A stretch of DNA of 64,000 nt from Nocardioides luteus (GCF_014648595.1 NZ_BMRK01000001.1:248001-312000), one strand, 5' to 3'; shown: positions 33,181-42,030, numbered from the stretch's first letter. The notes: generated by a model from the sequence alone, not told the origin. Numbers and translations: made by a program.

Positions 33181-34520
33181 CCAACATCATCGAACGACTG
33201 ACCGAGGTGCCGCGCGGCAGGGGCCGACGGCGTACGAAGGCGCCGGTCGCGGTCGCCGGCACCGAACGGACCTCGCGGCCCAGCCTGAGGTCCAAGTGGG
33301 CGGCGCTCCCGCTCGCTCTGGTGCTGATGTGCGGCCTGCTGCTGGTCTCCGAGGTCGCCGCGCCCGACACCAAGCTGGTGACCGCGAGCTTCCCGCAGGC
33401 GGTGAGCGTCTACGAGGGCTCCGACGTCGTCATCATGGGGGTCAAGGTCGGCCGGGTCGCGTCGCTGGAGCCCAAGGGTGACCACATCGAGGCCGTGATC
33501 GAGTACGAGAGCGACTACAAGCTGCCCAAGGACGTGAAGGCGGCGATCGTCACCCCGACCCTGATCGCGGACCGGTTCATCCAGCTGACCCCGGCTTACA
33601 CCGGCGGCCCGGCGATGGCCGACGGCGGCGAGATCCCGATCGAGCGCACCGCCGTCCCGGTCGAGCTCGACCGCATCTACTCCAGCCTCTCGGAGCTGAC
33701 CACCGCGCTCGGACCCAACGGCGCCAACAAGAACGGTGCGCTGAGCGACGTCCTGCGTGAAGGTGCGGCCGCGCTGGAGGGCAACGGCAAGGTCGGCAAC
33801 CAGGCGATCGCGGACATGTCCGAGGCGGCCCAGGTGCTCGGCGGCAACTCCGAGCAGCTCTTCAGCACCCTGTCGCAGCTCTCCGAGGTCACCACGACGC
33901 TGGCGAAGAACGACGAGACGACCGAGAAGTTCCTGACCGACCTCTCGACCGTCTCCACGCAGCTCGCCGGGGAGAGCGACGAGCTCGACCAGGCGCTGGT
34001 CGCGATCGCCCAGGCGGTCAAGGTGACCAAGTCGTTCGTCGAGAACAACTCCGACGCCCTGGTCGGCGACGTCAAGGAGCTCAACAAGACGCTCCACATC
34101 CTGGCCAAGGAGAAGAAGACCCTCGGCACCGTCATCGACCTGGCGCCGCTCGGTCTCGGCAACCTGGCCGAGGCGTTCGACCCGGCTTCCGGGTCAGTCG
34201 GCTTCCGGCTCCAGGTGGGCCCGATGGGCACCGACCTGGCCAACATCCTCTGCATGGCCGTGGAGAACGACAAGATCCCGGCCGCCAAGCAGATCTGCGC
34301 ACTCTTCAAGGCGCTGCTGCCGACCAGTGCGACCGCGCCGATCGGACAGGCGATCACCGACGCCGGCGTCCCCACCGACCGCAACACCCAGGCCGAGAGC
34401 CCCGCCAAGGGCGCCAAGGCGAAGAAGAAGCCCGAGGTGAAGCCCCAGGTGGTCCAGGACGGCGGAATCGGCGCTCTGAGCGGGTCCCTCCAGGACCTGA
34501 TGTCAGGAGGCAAGAGATGA
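33177..34520 (+). CDS. mce4D: Mce4D
   Basis: This 447-residue Mce protein has a basic cytoplasmic N-terminus (PRGRGRRRTK), one anchor (WAALPLALVLMCGLLLVSE), an MCE domain with YEGSDVVIMGVKVGRVASL, a helical region and a Lys-rich, low-complexity tail (KGAKAKKKPEVKPQ). The start overlaps mce4C by ATGA. Confidence 0.93.
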   Translation: MTNIIERLTEVPRGRGRRRTKAPVAVAGTERTSRPSLRSKWAALPLALVLMCGLLLVSEVAAPDTKLVTASFPQAVSVYEGSDVVIMGVKVGRVASLEPKGDHIEAVIEYESDYKLPKDVKAAIVTPTLIADRFIQLTPAYTGGPAMADGGEIPIERTAVPVELDRIYSSLSELTTALGPNGANKNGALSDVLREGAAALEGNGKVGNQAIADMSEAAQVLGGNSEQLFSTLSQLSEVTTTLAKNDETTEKFLTDLSTVSTQLAGESDELDQALVAIAQAVKVTKSFVENNSDALVGDVKELNKTLHILAKEKKTLGTVIDLAPLGLGNLAEAFDPASGSVGFRLQVGPMGTDLANILCMAVENDKIPAAKQICALFKALLPTSATAPIGQAITDAGVPTDRNTQAESPAKGAKAKKKPEVKPQVVQDGGIGALSGSLQDLMSGGKR

Positions 34521-35881
34521 GGACGCGGGTCTTCTTGGCGATGCTGGGTCTGATGGCCTTGGGAAGCGGCTGTGGCGTACAGGCCTATGATCTGCCGCTT
34601 CCCGGCAAGGAGGTCGGCTCGGGTGACGGCTACGTCGTGACCGCGAAGTTCAACGACGTCGTCGACGTGGTGCCGCGCACCAAGGTGATGGCCAACGACG
34701 TCCCGGTCGGCCAGGTCGACGCGGTCGAGCGGGAGGGCTGGCACGCCAAGGTCACCATGACCATCCGCAAGGACATCGAGCTCCCGGCCGACGCGCTGGC
34801 CAACGTACGCCAGACCAGCCTGCTCGGCGAGAAGTACATCTCGCTGGTGCCGCCCCAGGGCTCCACGGTTGCGAGCGCAGGCAAGCTCGGCGACGGCGCG
34901 GTCATCGGGCTCGACCGCACCAACCGCAACCCCGAGGTCGAGGAGGTGCTCGGCGCGCTCTCCTTCCTGCTCGCCGGCGGCGGCGTCGGTCAGCTGAAGA
35001 CGATCAGCGACGAGCTCAACACCATGATGGACGGGCGCACCGGCGGGATGAAGGACCTGCTGGGCAACCTGGAGACCACGGTCGCCTCGCTCAACCAGCA
35101 CAAGAGCTCCATCATCCGGGCGATGGAGCAGGTCGACCGCCTCACCCGCACCCTCAACAAGGAGTCCGAGAAGATCGAGGAGGCCATCGACTCCTTCGGG
35201 CCCGCCCTCGAGGTGCTGCGCCAGCAGCACGCCGACCTGCTGAAGATGATGAAGGCGCTCGACCGGCTCGGCGTGGTGGCCACCCGGGTGATCAACCAGA
35301 GCGGCGCCAACCTGACCACGGCGCTGGACGAGCTGGCGCCGACGCTGCGCGAGCTCGCCGACGCCGGTGCCTCGCTACCGCGCGGACTGATGATGGCGGC
35401 CAGCTTCCCGTTCCCGGAGAACGCCGCCGGGCTGGCGATGGGCGACTACTCCAACGCGCTGTTCCACATGGACCTCGACCTCGGCAAGCTCGTCGGCAGC
35501 CTCACCAACGGCAAGTCCCCCGGTCTGCTGCCGCAGGTCTTCCAGCTGTGCCTGTCCTACTCCAAGGGCTGCGAGGCGATCCAGCCGCTGGCCAAGGCGC
35601 TCTGCGACCTGACCAACCTCCAGCTGACTTGCTCGGTCGTCGGCAAGGAGGACACCCCGGCCAAGCCCGGTGAGAAGACGCCGAAGCTGCCCGACGTCGC
35701 CGACCTGCTGCCCAAGAGCTCGACCTCGACCTCGACCAAGACGCCGGGGCTCAGCGGCCTCGTCCCGGAGATCGCCGAAGGACTCTCGGCGCCCGCCGAC
35801 GCGGACACGCCGAGCGCCGAGCCGACGACCGGCGGCCTCACGGGCCTGCTCGAAGGACTCCTGGGAGGGGGCAAGCGATGA
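34517..35881 (+). CDS. mce4E: Mce4E lipoprotein (LprN-like)
   Basis: This 454-residue protein is the lipoprotein member of the Mce hexamer. The signal peptide ends in a lipobox with Cys19 (ALGSGC), so the mature protein is anchored by a lipid rather than a helix. An MCE domain (VPRTKVMANDVPVGQVDAV; QTSLLGEKYISLVPP), a helical region and a Ser/Thr/Pro-rich tail follow. Two Cys pairs near residues 345-380 may form disulfides. Starts by ATGA overlap. Confidence 0.93.
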   Translation: MRTRVFLAMLGLMALGSGCGVQAYDLPLPGKEVGSGDGYVVTAKFNDVVDVVPRTKVMANDVPVGQVDAVEREGWHAKVTMTIRKDIELPADALANVRQTSLLGEKYISLVPPQGSTVASAGKLGDGAVIGLDRTNRNPEVEEVLGALSFLLAGGGVGQLKTISDELNTMMDGRTGGMKDLLGNLETTVASLNQHKSSIIRAMEQVDRLTRTLNKESEKIEEAIDSFGPALEVLRQQHADLLKMMKALDRLGVVATRVINQSGANLTTALDELAPTLRELADAGASLPRGLMMAASFPFPENAAGLAMGDYSNALFHMDLDLGKLVGSLTNGKSPGLLPQVFQLCLSYSKGCEAIQPLAKALCDLTNLQLTCSVVGKEDTPAKPGEKTPKLPDVADLLPKSSTSTSTKTPGLSGLVPEIAEGLSAPADADTPSAEPTTGGLTGLLEGLLGGGKR

Positions 35882-37155
35882 CCCGCAGCGTACGCAACAA
35901 GCTGGTGGTCTTCCTGGTGATCGCCGCGGTGGGCATCTTCTACGTCTCGGCCGCCTATCTCGGTCTCGTCGACCGGATCCTGGGCCGCCATGTGGAGGTG
36001 TCCGTCGACCTGCCGGCCTCCGGCGGTCTCTACGTCGGCAGCGAGGTCAACTACCGCGGCCTCGGCATCGGCCGGGTCTCCTCGATGACCGTCACCGACG
36101 ACGGCGTCCGCGTCGGCCTGGAGCTCGACCCCGGCACCGAGGTGCCGCGCGATGCTGCCGTGGAGGTGCACAACCTCTCGGCGGTGGGGGAGCAGTACAT
36201 CAACTTCATCCCCGAGTCGGCCTCCGGGCCCTATCTCGCCGAGGGCGACGTCGTCACCGCCGGCCCCGAGTCGATGCCCGGCACCACCGACGAGCTGCTC
36301 ACCCAGCTCGACAGCTTCACCACCTCGATCAACGGCGAGGACCTCAGCACCGTCGTCGCCGAGCTCGGCACGCTCTTCCGCGGCAACGCCGAGAACCTGC
36401 GTACGCTGCTCGACTCCGGCTCCACGCTGGTCGACGACGCCACCAAGCACCAGAAGGACACCATCCGGCTCCTCGACACCAGCCAGACGGTGCTGAAGAC
36501 GCAGAAGGAGCACAGCGGTGACATCCGCGAGTTCGCCGACGGGCTTGAGAAGGTGACCGCCACCCTCGACAAGCGCGACCCGGAGCTGCGCGAGATCCTC
36601 GAGGGCGGCGAGGCGACCGCGTTGCAGGTGCAGTCGCTGGTCGACGGCCTGCAGCCGCTGCTGCCGGTCTTCCTGGCCAACCTCAGCACCGTCAACGAGG
36701 TGCTCACCGCCCGGCTGCCGGCGATCGAGCAGACGCTGGTGACGTTCCCGCGGGTCGTGGCGACAGGGTGGACCGGCTCGCCCGGCGACGGCTACGGTCA
36801 CCTGTCAATGGGTCTCGTCTACACCACGCCGCCGTGCCAGAAGGGCTACAAGCCCCCGGAGCAGTGGATCCCCGGCACCGTGACCGAGAAGCAGCCGCTC
36901 TACCCGGCCAAGTGCACCGACAAGCGGGCCCAGCCCGACTACGAGGGCGACAACCCGATCATGCAGCGCGGGGTCAACATGGTGCCGAAGCCCGAGGGCG
37001 TGGAGAAGTACGTGACGTCCTACGACCCCAAGACCGGGCGCACCCGCCTTCCCGACGGGAAGACGGTCACGATGTCCGCCCCGAACGATGACGGAGGCCT
37101 GGTCTCCGCCCTGTCCGACGACTCCTGGCGATCGATGATCCTGGGTGAGGAGTGA
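35878..37155 (+). CDS. mce4F: Mce4F
   Basis: This 425-residue final Mce subunit has an N-terminal anchor (KLVVFLVIAAVGIFYVSAAY), an MCE domain (LYVGSEVNYRGLGIGRVSSM; LSAVGEQYINFIP), a helical region and a C-terminal globular tail with a CQKGYKPPEQW segment typical of Mce F proteins. The start overlaps mce4E (ATGA) and the stop overlaps the next gene (GTGA). Confidence 0.93.
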   Translation: MTRSVRNKLVVFLVIAAVGIFYVSAAYLGLVDRILGRHVEVSVDLPASGGLYVGSEVNYRGLGIGRVSSMTVTDDGVRVGLELDPGTEVPRDAAVEVHNLSAVGEQYINFIPESASGPYLAEGDVVTAGPESMPGTTDELLTQLDSFTTSINGEDLSTVVAELGTLFRGNAENLRTLLDSGSTLVDDATKHQKDTIRLLDTSQTVLKTQKEHSGDIREFADGLEKVTATLDKRDPELREILEGGEATALQVQSLVDGLQPLLPVFLANLSTVNEVLTARLPAIEQTLVTFPRVVATGWTGSPGDGYGHLSMGLVYTTPPCQKGYKPPEQWIPGTVTEKQPLYPAKCTDKRAQPDYEGDNPIMQRGVNMVPKPEGVEKYVTSYDPKTGRTRLPDGKTVTMSAPNDDGGLVSALSDDSWRSMILGEE

Positions 37156-37745
37156 GCTCGATGCCACCTACCCCCGAAACGGCCGAGAACCTCGACGTGA
37201 AGCTGTCGATGGCCAGACTGGGGCGGCTCAACACCGTCCTCGCGGCGGTGGTCGTCATCCTGGTCGTGCTGGCGGCGGCGGTCTTCATCGGCGGTGCCCG
37301 GATGCTGCCCTGGACCACCTCCGCCGAGGCCGCGGCCGCAGACTACGACGAGGCCAAGTCGGTCGCCGAGGAGGGTGTGATCGCCTTCCTCGACGTCGAC
37401 TACCGCGACATGGACCCGCGGATCCAGGCGGTCAAGGAGATCTCCACCGGCACCTTCGGCAAGGAGTACACCGCGATCGCCGAGCAGATCCGGCAGGCTG
37501 CGATCCCGGCCCAGACCGTCTCCAAGGGGAAGGTCAAGCAGGTCGGCATCCGCACGATCGGCCCGAAGAAGGCGGTCGTGCTGGTCGCCGTCGACTCGGT
37601 CGTCACCAGCAGCCAGACCGCTGAGCTGAAGAAGAGCGAGACCTGCCCCTACGAGGGTGCGCGGTGCTCGAAGTACCGCTTCAAGGTGTCGCTGGACAAG
37701 ACGAAGGACGGATGGCGCATGTCCGACCTGGCAGGAGTCAACTGA
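37152..37745 (+). CDS. Mce-associated membrane protein
   Basis: This 197-residue protein has one transmembrane helix (about residues 28-50, TVLAAVVVILVVLAAAVFIG) followed by a periplasmic Mas domain with the fold of nuclear-transport-factor-like proteins. Similar proteins end most mce operons and stabilise the Mce complex in mycobacteria. The GTG overlaps the mce4F stop; an ATG nine bases on is an alternative start. Confidence 0.88.
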   Translation: MSSMPPTPETAENLDVKLSMARLGRLNTVLAAVVVILVVLAAAVFIGGARMLPWTTSAEAAAADYDEAKSVAEEGVIAFLDVDYRDMDPRIQAVKEISTGTFGKEYTAIAEQIRQAAIPAQTVSKGKVKQVGIRTIGPKKAVVLVAVDSVVTSSQTAELKKSETCPYEGARCSKYRFKVSLDKTKDGWRMSDLAGVN

Positions 37746-38626
37746 TGACAGGCGTACGAGCGAACGGGTCCGTCTCCAGCGACCAGAAGGAATGTCCCTT
37801 CTGCGCGGAGACGATCAAGGCGGCCGCGATCAAGTGCCGTTACTGCGGGTCCGACCTGCTGCCGCCCACCGACGAGCCGGAGGACGTACGCGACGAGGTC
37901 GCTGCGCCGGAGGAGGCGGAGGTCGACACCAAGCCTCAGGCTGAAGCTGAGGGTGAGGTCGAGGGTGAGGCTGGTGACGACGCCGGTGACGAGGCCGAGG
38001 AGAGCACCGAGGAGAGCCCCGAAGAGCGGGCCGGTTTCGCCGAGCGGTGGCTGGGCGATGGCAGCCGGACGCTGACGGCCGTGCTCGGCGTACTCGTCCT
38101 GGTGGCCGGCGCAGCGCTCTGGCTGGCCGTCGACCTGGTCTCGAAGGACGACGTGGCGCCCGGCGGTGAGCTGACCGCGGCCGGGTCGCGGGCCGCGATC
38201 ATGGAGCACTCGGTCGGGCTGACGCAGACCGTGATGTCCTACCAGGCGGCCAGCGCGGAGAAGGACATCGCGGCCGCGAAGAAGCTGATGACGCCGGGGA
38301 TGCAGAAGGACTACGAGAAGACGCTCCCGGGCGAGGACAAGCGCAAGGAGCAGGCCAAGCTGGGGATCAAGGTCTCCGCGCAGGTCGCCCCGCTCTCCGA
38401 GGAGGGCGCCAAGGCGGGCGAGAAGGGCAAAGCGTGCATCGAAGAGGACTGTGCCGCCTCGATCATCTCGGCGACCGAGGACGAGGCCGAGGTGCTGCTC
38501 TTCGTCAACCAGAGCGCGAGCGCACCTAAGACGAAGAACACAGTGGTCAGCCCTACCTGGGAGGTGCTGACGCTCGTCAAGGAGGATGGCGGCTGGCTGA
38601 TCTCCGAGATGAAGGCTGCCTCGTAG
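37745..38626 (+). CDS. Zinc-ribbon Mce-associated membrane protein
   Basis: This 293-residue protein is an unusual last member of the mce4 operon. It begins with a cytoplasmic zinc ribbon (C17, C20, C31 and C34 in CPFC and CRYC), followed by a strongly acidic linker (about 40-100, mostly Glu, Asp and Ala). One membrane helix (TAVLGVLVLVAGAALWLAV) and a periplasmic Mas-like domain complete it. Its start overlaps the previous stop (TGATG), so it belongs to the operon. The zinc ribbon may link the importer to a cytoplasmic partner; this is inference. Confidence 0.85.
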   Translation: MTGVRANGSVSSDQKECPFCAETIKAAAIKCRYCGSDLLPPTDEPEDVRDEVAAPEEAEVDTKPQAEAEGEVEGEAGDDAGDEAEESTEESPEERAGFAERWLGDGSRTLTAVLGVLVLVAGAALWLAVDLVSKDDVAPGGELTAAGSRAAIMEHSVGLTQTVMSYQAASAEKDIAAAKKLMTPGMQKDYEKTLPGEDKRKEQAKLGIKVSAQVAPLSEEGAKAGEKGKACIEEDCAASIISATEDEAEVLLFVNQSASAPKTKNTVVSPTWEVLTLVKEDGGWLISEMKAAS

Positions 38627-38638
38627 ATCTCGCGCAGC

Positions 38639-38657
38639 GGTCCCCTTCGGGGGCACC
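38639..38657. terminator. Hairpin after the mce4 operon
   Basis: GGTCCCC and GGGGGCACC (38639-38657) form a short stem with one bulge around TTC, 13 bases after the last mce4 gene. It precedes the KstR box of the next operon. Confidence 0.55.
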
Positions 38658-38673
38658 TCTGTCCCTGATATGG

Positions 38674-38687
38674 TAGAACGTGTTCTA
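38674..38687. promoter_or_regulatory. KstR operator, perfect palindrome
   Basis: TAGAACGTGTTCTA matches the KstR site almost as a full palindrome with AAC-NN-GTT at its centre. It lies 24 bases before the PPOX gene and would control PPOX-fdxD-hsd4A-SDR. Confidence 0.88.
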
Positions 38688-38710
38688 GTTCTCATGCTCG
38701 AGGAGGGCAC

Positions 38711-39187
38711 ATGGCCGGCTCCCGCCAGTCCGTACAGCTGACCGATGGCGAGATCGAGGACTTCCTCGGATCGCAGATGAAGGTGCAGGTCGCCACCGTC
38801 GGTGTCGACGGCGCGCCACATCTGACCACGCTGTTCTACGTGCTCGACGAGGGGAAGATCGCCTTCTGGACCTACGGGTCCTCGCAGAAGGTGCGCAACC
38901 TGCGCCGCGACCCCCGGGTGACCTGCCTGGTCGAGGACGGCGTCGACTACTTCGAGCTGCGTGGCGTCAGCATCACCGGTCACGCACGGCTGGTCGAGGA
39001 CTACGACGAGATCAAGGACATCGGCTCCCGGGTGATGACCCGGATGGCCGGCGGTGCGGATCTTGGTGAGCTCGGCGACGACCTGGTCTCGAAGCAGGCA
39101 CACAAGCGCGTCGGCATCGTCATCGAGCCCGACAAGATCGCAAGCTGGGACCATCGCAAGCTGGGTGCGCTGCCCGGTCAAGGATGA
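38711..39187 (+). CDS. PPOX-class (pyridoxamine oxidase-like) F420-dependent protein
   Basis: This 158-residue split-barrel protein belongs to the pyridoxamine 5'-phosphate oxidase family, whose actinobacterial members often bind F420. The usual pieces are VATVGVDGAPHLTTLFYVL, WTYGSSQKVRNLRRDPRV and RGVSITGHARLVED. It is first in a KstR-controlled operon, so it probably reduces or oxidises a steroid intermediate; no substrate can be named. The RBS GAGGAGGG precedes the ATG. Confidence 0.85.
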   Translation: MAGSRQSVQLTDGEIEDFLGSQMKVQVATVGVDGAPHLTTLFYVLDEGKIAFWTYGSSQKVRNLRRDPRVTCLVEDGVDYFELRGVSITGHARLVEDYDEIKDIGSRVMTRMAGGADLGELGDDLVSKQAHKRVGIVIEPDKIASWDHRKLGALPGQG

Positions 39188-39209
39188 CGACAACGAGGAG
39201 ATGACGGAC

Positions 39210-39404
39210 ATGGCAAAGGTGATCGCGGACTTCGACCTGTGCGAGTCGAACGGGATGTGTGAGGCGTTCGCTCCCGACGTGTTCGAGATCGACGACGACG
39301 ACTTCCTGCAGATCGCGGACCCGACCGTGACCCCGGAGAACCGCGACCGCGTCGAGCAGGCCGTTGCCGGCTGCCCCAAGGCGGCCCTGAGGATCGAGGA
39401 GTAG
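39210..39404 (+). CDS. fdxD: [3Fe-4S] ferredoxin (FdxD-like)
   Basis: This 64-residue ferredoxin has three cluster cysteines, C11, C17 and C55 (GCPKAAL). Residue 14, where a fourth Cys would stand, is Asn, so the cluster is [3Fe-4S]. Such ferredoxins feed cytochromes P450 or acyl-CoA dehydrogenases. The order fdxD then hsd4A matches M. tuberculosis Rv3503c-Rv3502c next to mce4. ATG 39210 is chosen because AGGAG lies at the right distance; the ATG at 39201 touches the ribosome site. Confidence 0.9.
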   Translation: MAKVIADFDLCESNGMCEAFAPDVFEIDDDDFLQIADPTVTPENRDRVEQAVAGCPKAALRIEE

Positions 39405-39410
39405 CCCCAC

Positions 39411-40286
39411 GTGAGTGTTGATCTGACCGATAAGATCGCGATCGTCACCGGTGCCGGAGCCGGTCTCGGCCGGGCCGAGGCCGTCGCCCTGGCCCGGGCG
39501 GGCGCGCGGCTCGTGCTCAACGACCTGCCCGGCGCGGCCGAGGAGACCGCCGAGGAGATCCGCGGCTTCGGTGGCGAGGCGGTGATCGCCGCCGGCGACG
39601 TCGGTGAGCGGGCCACCGCCGACGCGATGATGGCCGCCGCCGTCGACGACCTCGGTGGTCTCGACATCGTGGTCAACAACGCCGGCATCACCCGCGACAA
39701 GATGCTCTTCAACATGTCCGACGAGGAGTTCGACCTCGTCGTACGCGTCCACCTGCGAGGCCACTTCCTGCTCACCCGCAACGCCTCGGCCCACTGGCGC
39801 TCGGTCGCGAAGTCCGCCGGGGCGCCCGTGGACGCCGCGGTCGTCAACACCTCCTCGGAGGCGTTCCTCTCCGGGCCTCCCGGACAGGCCAACTACGGCG
39901 CCGCCAAGGCCGGCATCACCGCTCTGACCATGTCGACCGCCCGCTCGATGGGCCGCTCCGGCGTACGCGCCAACGCGATCTGCCCGCGGGCGGCGACCGC
40001 GATGACCGAGGGTGTGCTGTCCGGTGACTCCTACGGCCCCGAGCACGTCGCGCCGCTGGTCACCTACCTCGCCTCGCCGGCCGCCGCCGCGATCACCGGC
40101 CAGGTCTTCGTCGTCTACGGCGGGATGATCGCCGTGCTCGCGCCGCCGACCGTGGCCGAGCGGTTCGACAACGCCGCCTGGGACCTCGACTCCCTCGACA
40201 AGCAGGTCGGCGGCTGGTTCGCCGACCGTGACCCCTCGGCCGGGTTCTCGGCCGACTCGATCATGCAGCTGAAGCTGAAGGACTAA
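39411..40286 (+). CDS. hsd4A: 17-beta-hydroxysteroid / 3-hydroxyacyl-CoA dehydrogenase Hsd4A
   Basis: This 291-residue SDR has the cofactor loop TGAGAGLG (13-20), NNAG (89-92), Ser148/149 and the YxxxK pair Tyr162 and Lys166. Mtb Rv3502c (Hsd4A) has the same size and neighbours. In mycobacteria this enzyme oxidises the 22-hydroxy group of C22-steroid CoA esters during side-chain removal and also has 17-beta-hydroxysteroid activity. GTG start; six bases after fdxD. Confidence 0.9.
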   Translation: MSVDLTDKIAIVTGAGAGLGRAEAVALARAGARLVLNDLPGAAEETAEEIRGFGGEAVIAAGDVGERATADAMMAAAVDDLGGLDIVVNNAGITRDKMLFNMSDEEFDLVVRVHLRGHFLLTRNASAHWRSVAKSAGAPVDAAVVNTSSEAFLSGPPGQANYGAAKAGITALTMSTARSMGRSGVRANAICPRAATAMTEGVLSGDSYGPEHVAPLVTYLASPAAAAITGQVFVVYGGMIAVLAPPTVAERFDNAAWDLDSLDKQVGGWFADRDPSAGFSADSIMQLKLKD

Positions 40287-40295
40287 GGAGCAGTC

Positions 40296-41054
40296 ATGGC
40301 ACGTCTCGAGGGCAAGATCGCGATCGTCACCGGTGGCGCGCAGGGGCAGGGAGCCGCGATCGCGCGCGCCTTCGTCGCCGAGGGCGCGAAGGTGGTCATC
40401 GCCGACGTGGCCGACGAGCCCGGCAAGCTGCTCGCGGACTCGCTGGGGGAGTCGGCGCTCTTCGTCCACCACGACGTGAGCTCGGAGGAGTCCTGGACGT
40501 CGCTGGTGGCCGAGACCACCGCTGCGTACGGTCCGGTCAGCGTCCTCGCCAACAACGCCGGGATCCTCCGCTTCGGCGAGATCCTGACCCAGCCGGTCGA
40601 GGAGTTCGAGCTGCTGTGGCGGGTCAACACCCTCGGCTGCTTCCTCGGGATGCGCTCGGTGATCTCGACGATGAAGGAGAACGGCGGCGGCTCGATCATC
40701 AACGCCTCCTCCATCGAGGGCCTCGCCGGGATGGCGTTCGTCGCCGGCTACACCTCCACCAAGTTCGCCATCCGCGGCATGACCAAGGCGGCCGCTCTCG
40801 AGCTCGGCCCCAGCGGCATCCGGGTCAACTCCGTACATCCCGGCATGATCGACACCCCCATGACCCGCGGCGTCGGCGCGGACGACGCCGCCATGGAGTT
40901 CGGCGCCGGCAAGGTCGCCCTCAAGCGCGTCGGCCACCCCGAGGACATCGCCCCCCTCTACGTCTACCTCGCCTCCGACGAGTCCGGCTACGTCACCGGC
41001 GCCGAGATCGCCATCGACGGCGGCGCCACCGCCACCCACGCGTACGGCGGCTGA
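40296..41054 (+). CDS. SDR, 3-alpha/20-beta-hydroxysteroid dehydrogenase-like
   Basis: This 252-residue classical SDR has TGGAQGQG (12-19), NNAG, Ser138/139 and Tyr152-x3-Lys156. The sequence style (MARLEGKIAIVTGGAQGQG) is that of 3-alpha,20-beta-hydroxysteroid dehydrogenase and mycobacterial FabG3. It sits nine bases after hsd4A in the KstR operon, which supports a steroid substrate. The exact hydroxyl position is not predictable. A 21-bp repeat array follows its stop. Confidence 0.85.
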   Translation: MARLEGKIAIVTGGAQGQGAAIARAFVAEGAKVVIADVADEPGKLLADSLGESALFVHHDVSSEESWTSLVAETTAAYGPVSVLANNAGILRFGEILTQPVEEFELLWRVNTLGCFLGMRSVISTMKENGGGSIINASSIEGLAGMAFVAGYTSTKFAIRGMTKAAALELGPSGIRVNSVHPGMIDTPMTRGVGADDAAMEFGAGKVALKRVGHPEDIAPLYVYLASDESGYVTGAEIAIDGGATATHAYGG

Positions 41055-41064
41055 CCCCCTTCTC

Positions 41065-41218
41065 GCCGAGGCGTCATCCCTGCCGGCCGAGACGTCAGCT
41101 CTGTCGATCGAACAGGCAGGTACGTCGGCCGAGACGCCACTTCCGCCGGTCGAGTTGGCGTCGACGTGCCGTCTCGATCGACGTAGGTGACGTCTCGATC
41201 GACGGAATTGACGTCTCG
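41065..41218. repeat. 21-bp-period array A4 between the SDR gene and kstR
   Basis: Forward units (GCCGAGGCGTCA, GCCGAGACGTCA, ATCGAACAGGCA, GCCGAGACGCCA) start at 41065, 41086, 41107 and 41128, 21 bases apart. Inverted cores TGACGTCTCG start at 41188 and 41209, again 21 apart, with a related TGCCGTCTCG at 41167. The array fills the gap between two convergent genes. Confidence 0.83.
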
Positions 41219-41232
41219 GTGAGCGGACCGCG

Positions 41233-41868
41233 TCAGCGCAGCAGCAGGCGTACGGCTACGTCGATGGACTTCTCGACGTCCTCGGCGTCCATCCGGCCGG
41301 TGACCCAGGAGATCAGCGCGGAGAGCCAGACGTCGGAGATGATCCGGATGATCGCGGCCTCCTCCTCGGTGACCTCTCCGAGGGTCGGGGTGCCGTGCAT
41401 GGCGCGGGCGATGACGGTGGTCAGGCTGGTGCCGACCTCGTGGATCTCGCCGGTCACCGACTGGTCGGCGAACATGAACGCGCGCACCAGGGCCTCGGTC
41501 AGCTTCGGCTGCTTCTGCAGGGCGCGGGTGCGGCGGTTGAGGACGTACATGATCCGCTCGTGGGCGGTGTCGCCCGGCGTGGCGCGGACGGCGGAGCGCT
41601 CGACGTCCTTGGTGAACTCGCGCGCCAGCGCGGAGACCAGCAGGTGGATCTTCGAGGGGAAGTAGCGGTAGAGAGTGCCGAGCGCGACCTCGGCGTGCTC
41701 GGCGACGGCGCGCATCTGCACGGCGTCGAAACCACCCTCGGCGGCGAGCGCGATGGTGGCGTCGAGGATGCGCCGACGGCGCTCTCGCTGGGCCGCGGAC
41801 CCGCCGGTGGGCGGGGTGGCCGGGGTGGGGCCATCGGTGTCGCGTGGCTCCGTGCTGACGGACGTCAC
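41233..41868 (-). CDS. kstR: TetR-family repressor of cholesterol catabolism, KstR
   Basis: This 211-residue regulator closely resembles mycobacterial KstR. The DNA-binding region (about 27-75) reads AQRERRRRILDATIALA and then VQMRAVAEHAEVALGTLYRY, and the core continues FPSKIHLLVSALAREF. KstR represses the cholesterol regulon and is released by a steroid CoA thioester. It is divergent from fadE34, the same arrangement as Rv3574/Rv3573c, and two KstR boxes lie between them, so it regulates itself. All other boxes in this window are plausible targets. Confidence 0.94.
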   Translation of the reverse strand: MTSVSTEPRDTDGPTPATPPTGGSAAQRERRRRILDATIALAAEGGFDAVQMRAVAEHAEVALGTLYRYFPSKIHLLVSALAREFTKDVERSAVRATPGDTAHERIMYVLNRRTRALQKQPKLTEALVRAFMFADQSVTGEIHEVGTSLTTVIARAMHGTPTLGEVTEEEAAIIRIISDVWLSALISWVTGRMDAEDVEKSIDVAVRLLLR

Positions 41869-41940
41869 TGGTTGTCCCCCTAGGACTATGACCGGATCTC
41901 GATCTGTGGATATCAGGCTAACCGCATCGGCGCCCGAGAG

Positions 41941-41954
41941 TGAAACACGTTCTG
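41941..41954. promoter_or_regulatory. KstR operator 1, kstR/fadE34 divergent promoter
   Basis: TGAAACACGTTCTG carries AAC-NN-GTT. It lies 73 bases upstream of kstR and would serve its autoregulation. Confidence 0.8.
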
Positions 41955-41969
41955 CCGTGAGTCTAGACT

Positions 41970-41983
41970 TGTAACACGTTCTA
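41970..41983. promoter_or_regulatory. KstR operator 2, kstR/fadE34 divergent promoter
   Basis: TGTAACACGTTCTA carries AAC-NN-GTT and lies 48 bases upstream of fadE34. The two boxes start 29 bases apart, almost three helical turns. Confidence 0.85.
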
Positions 41984-42030
41984 CATCAGGGTGTATTCCA
42001 CCGAAGGCTCCGGAAACATTGGAGGTCCCT

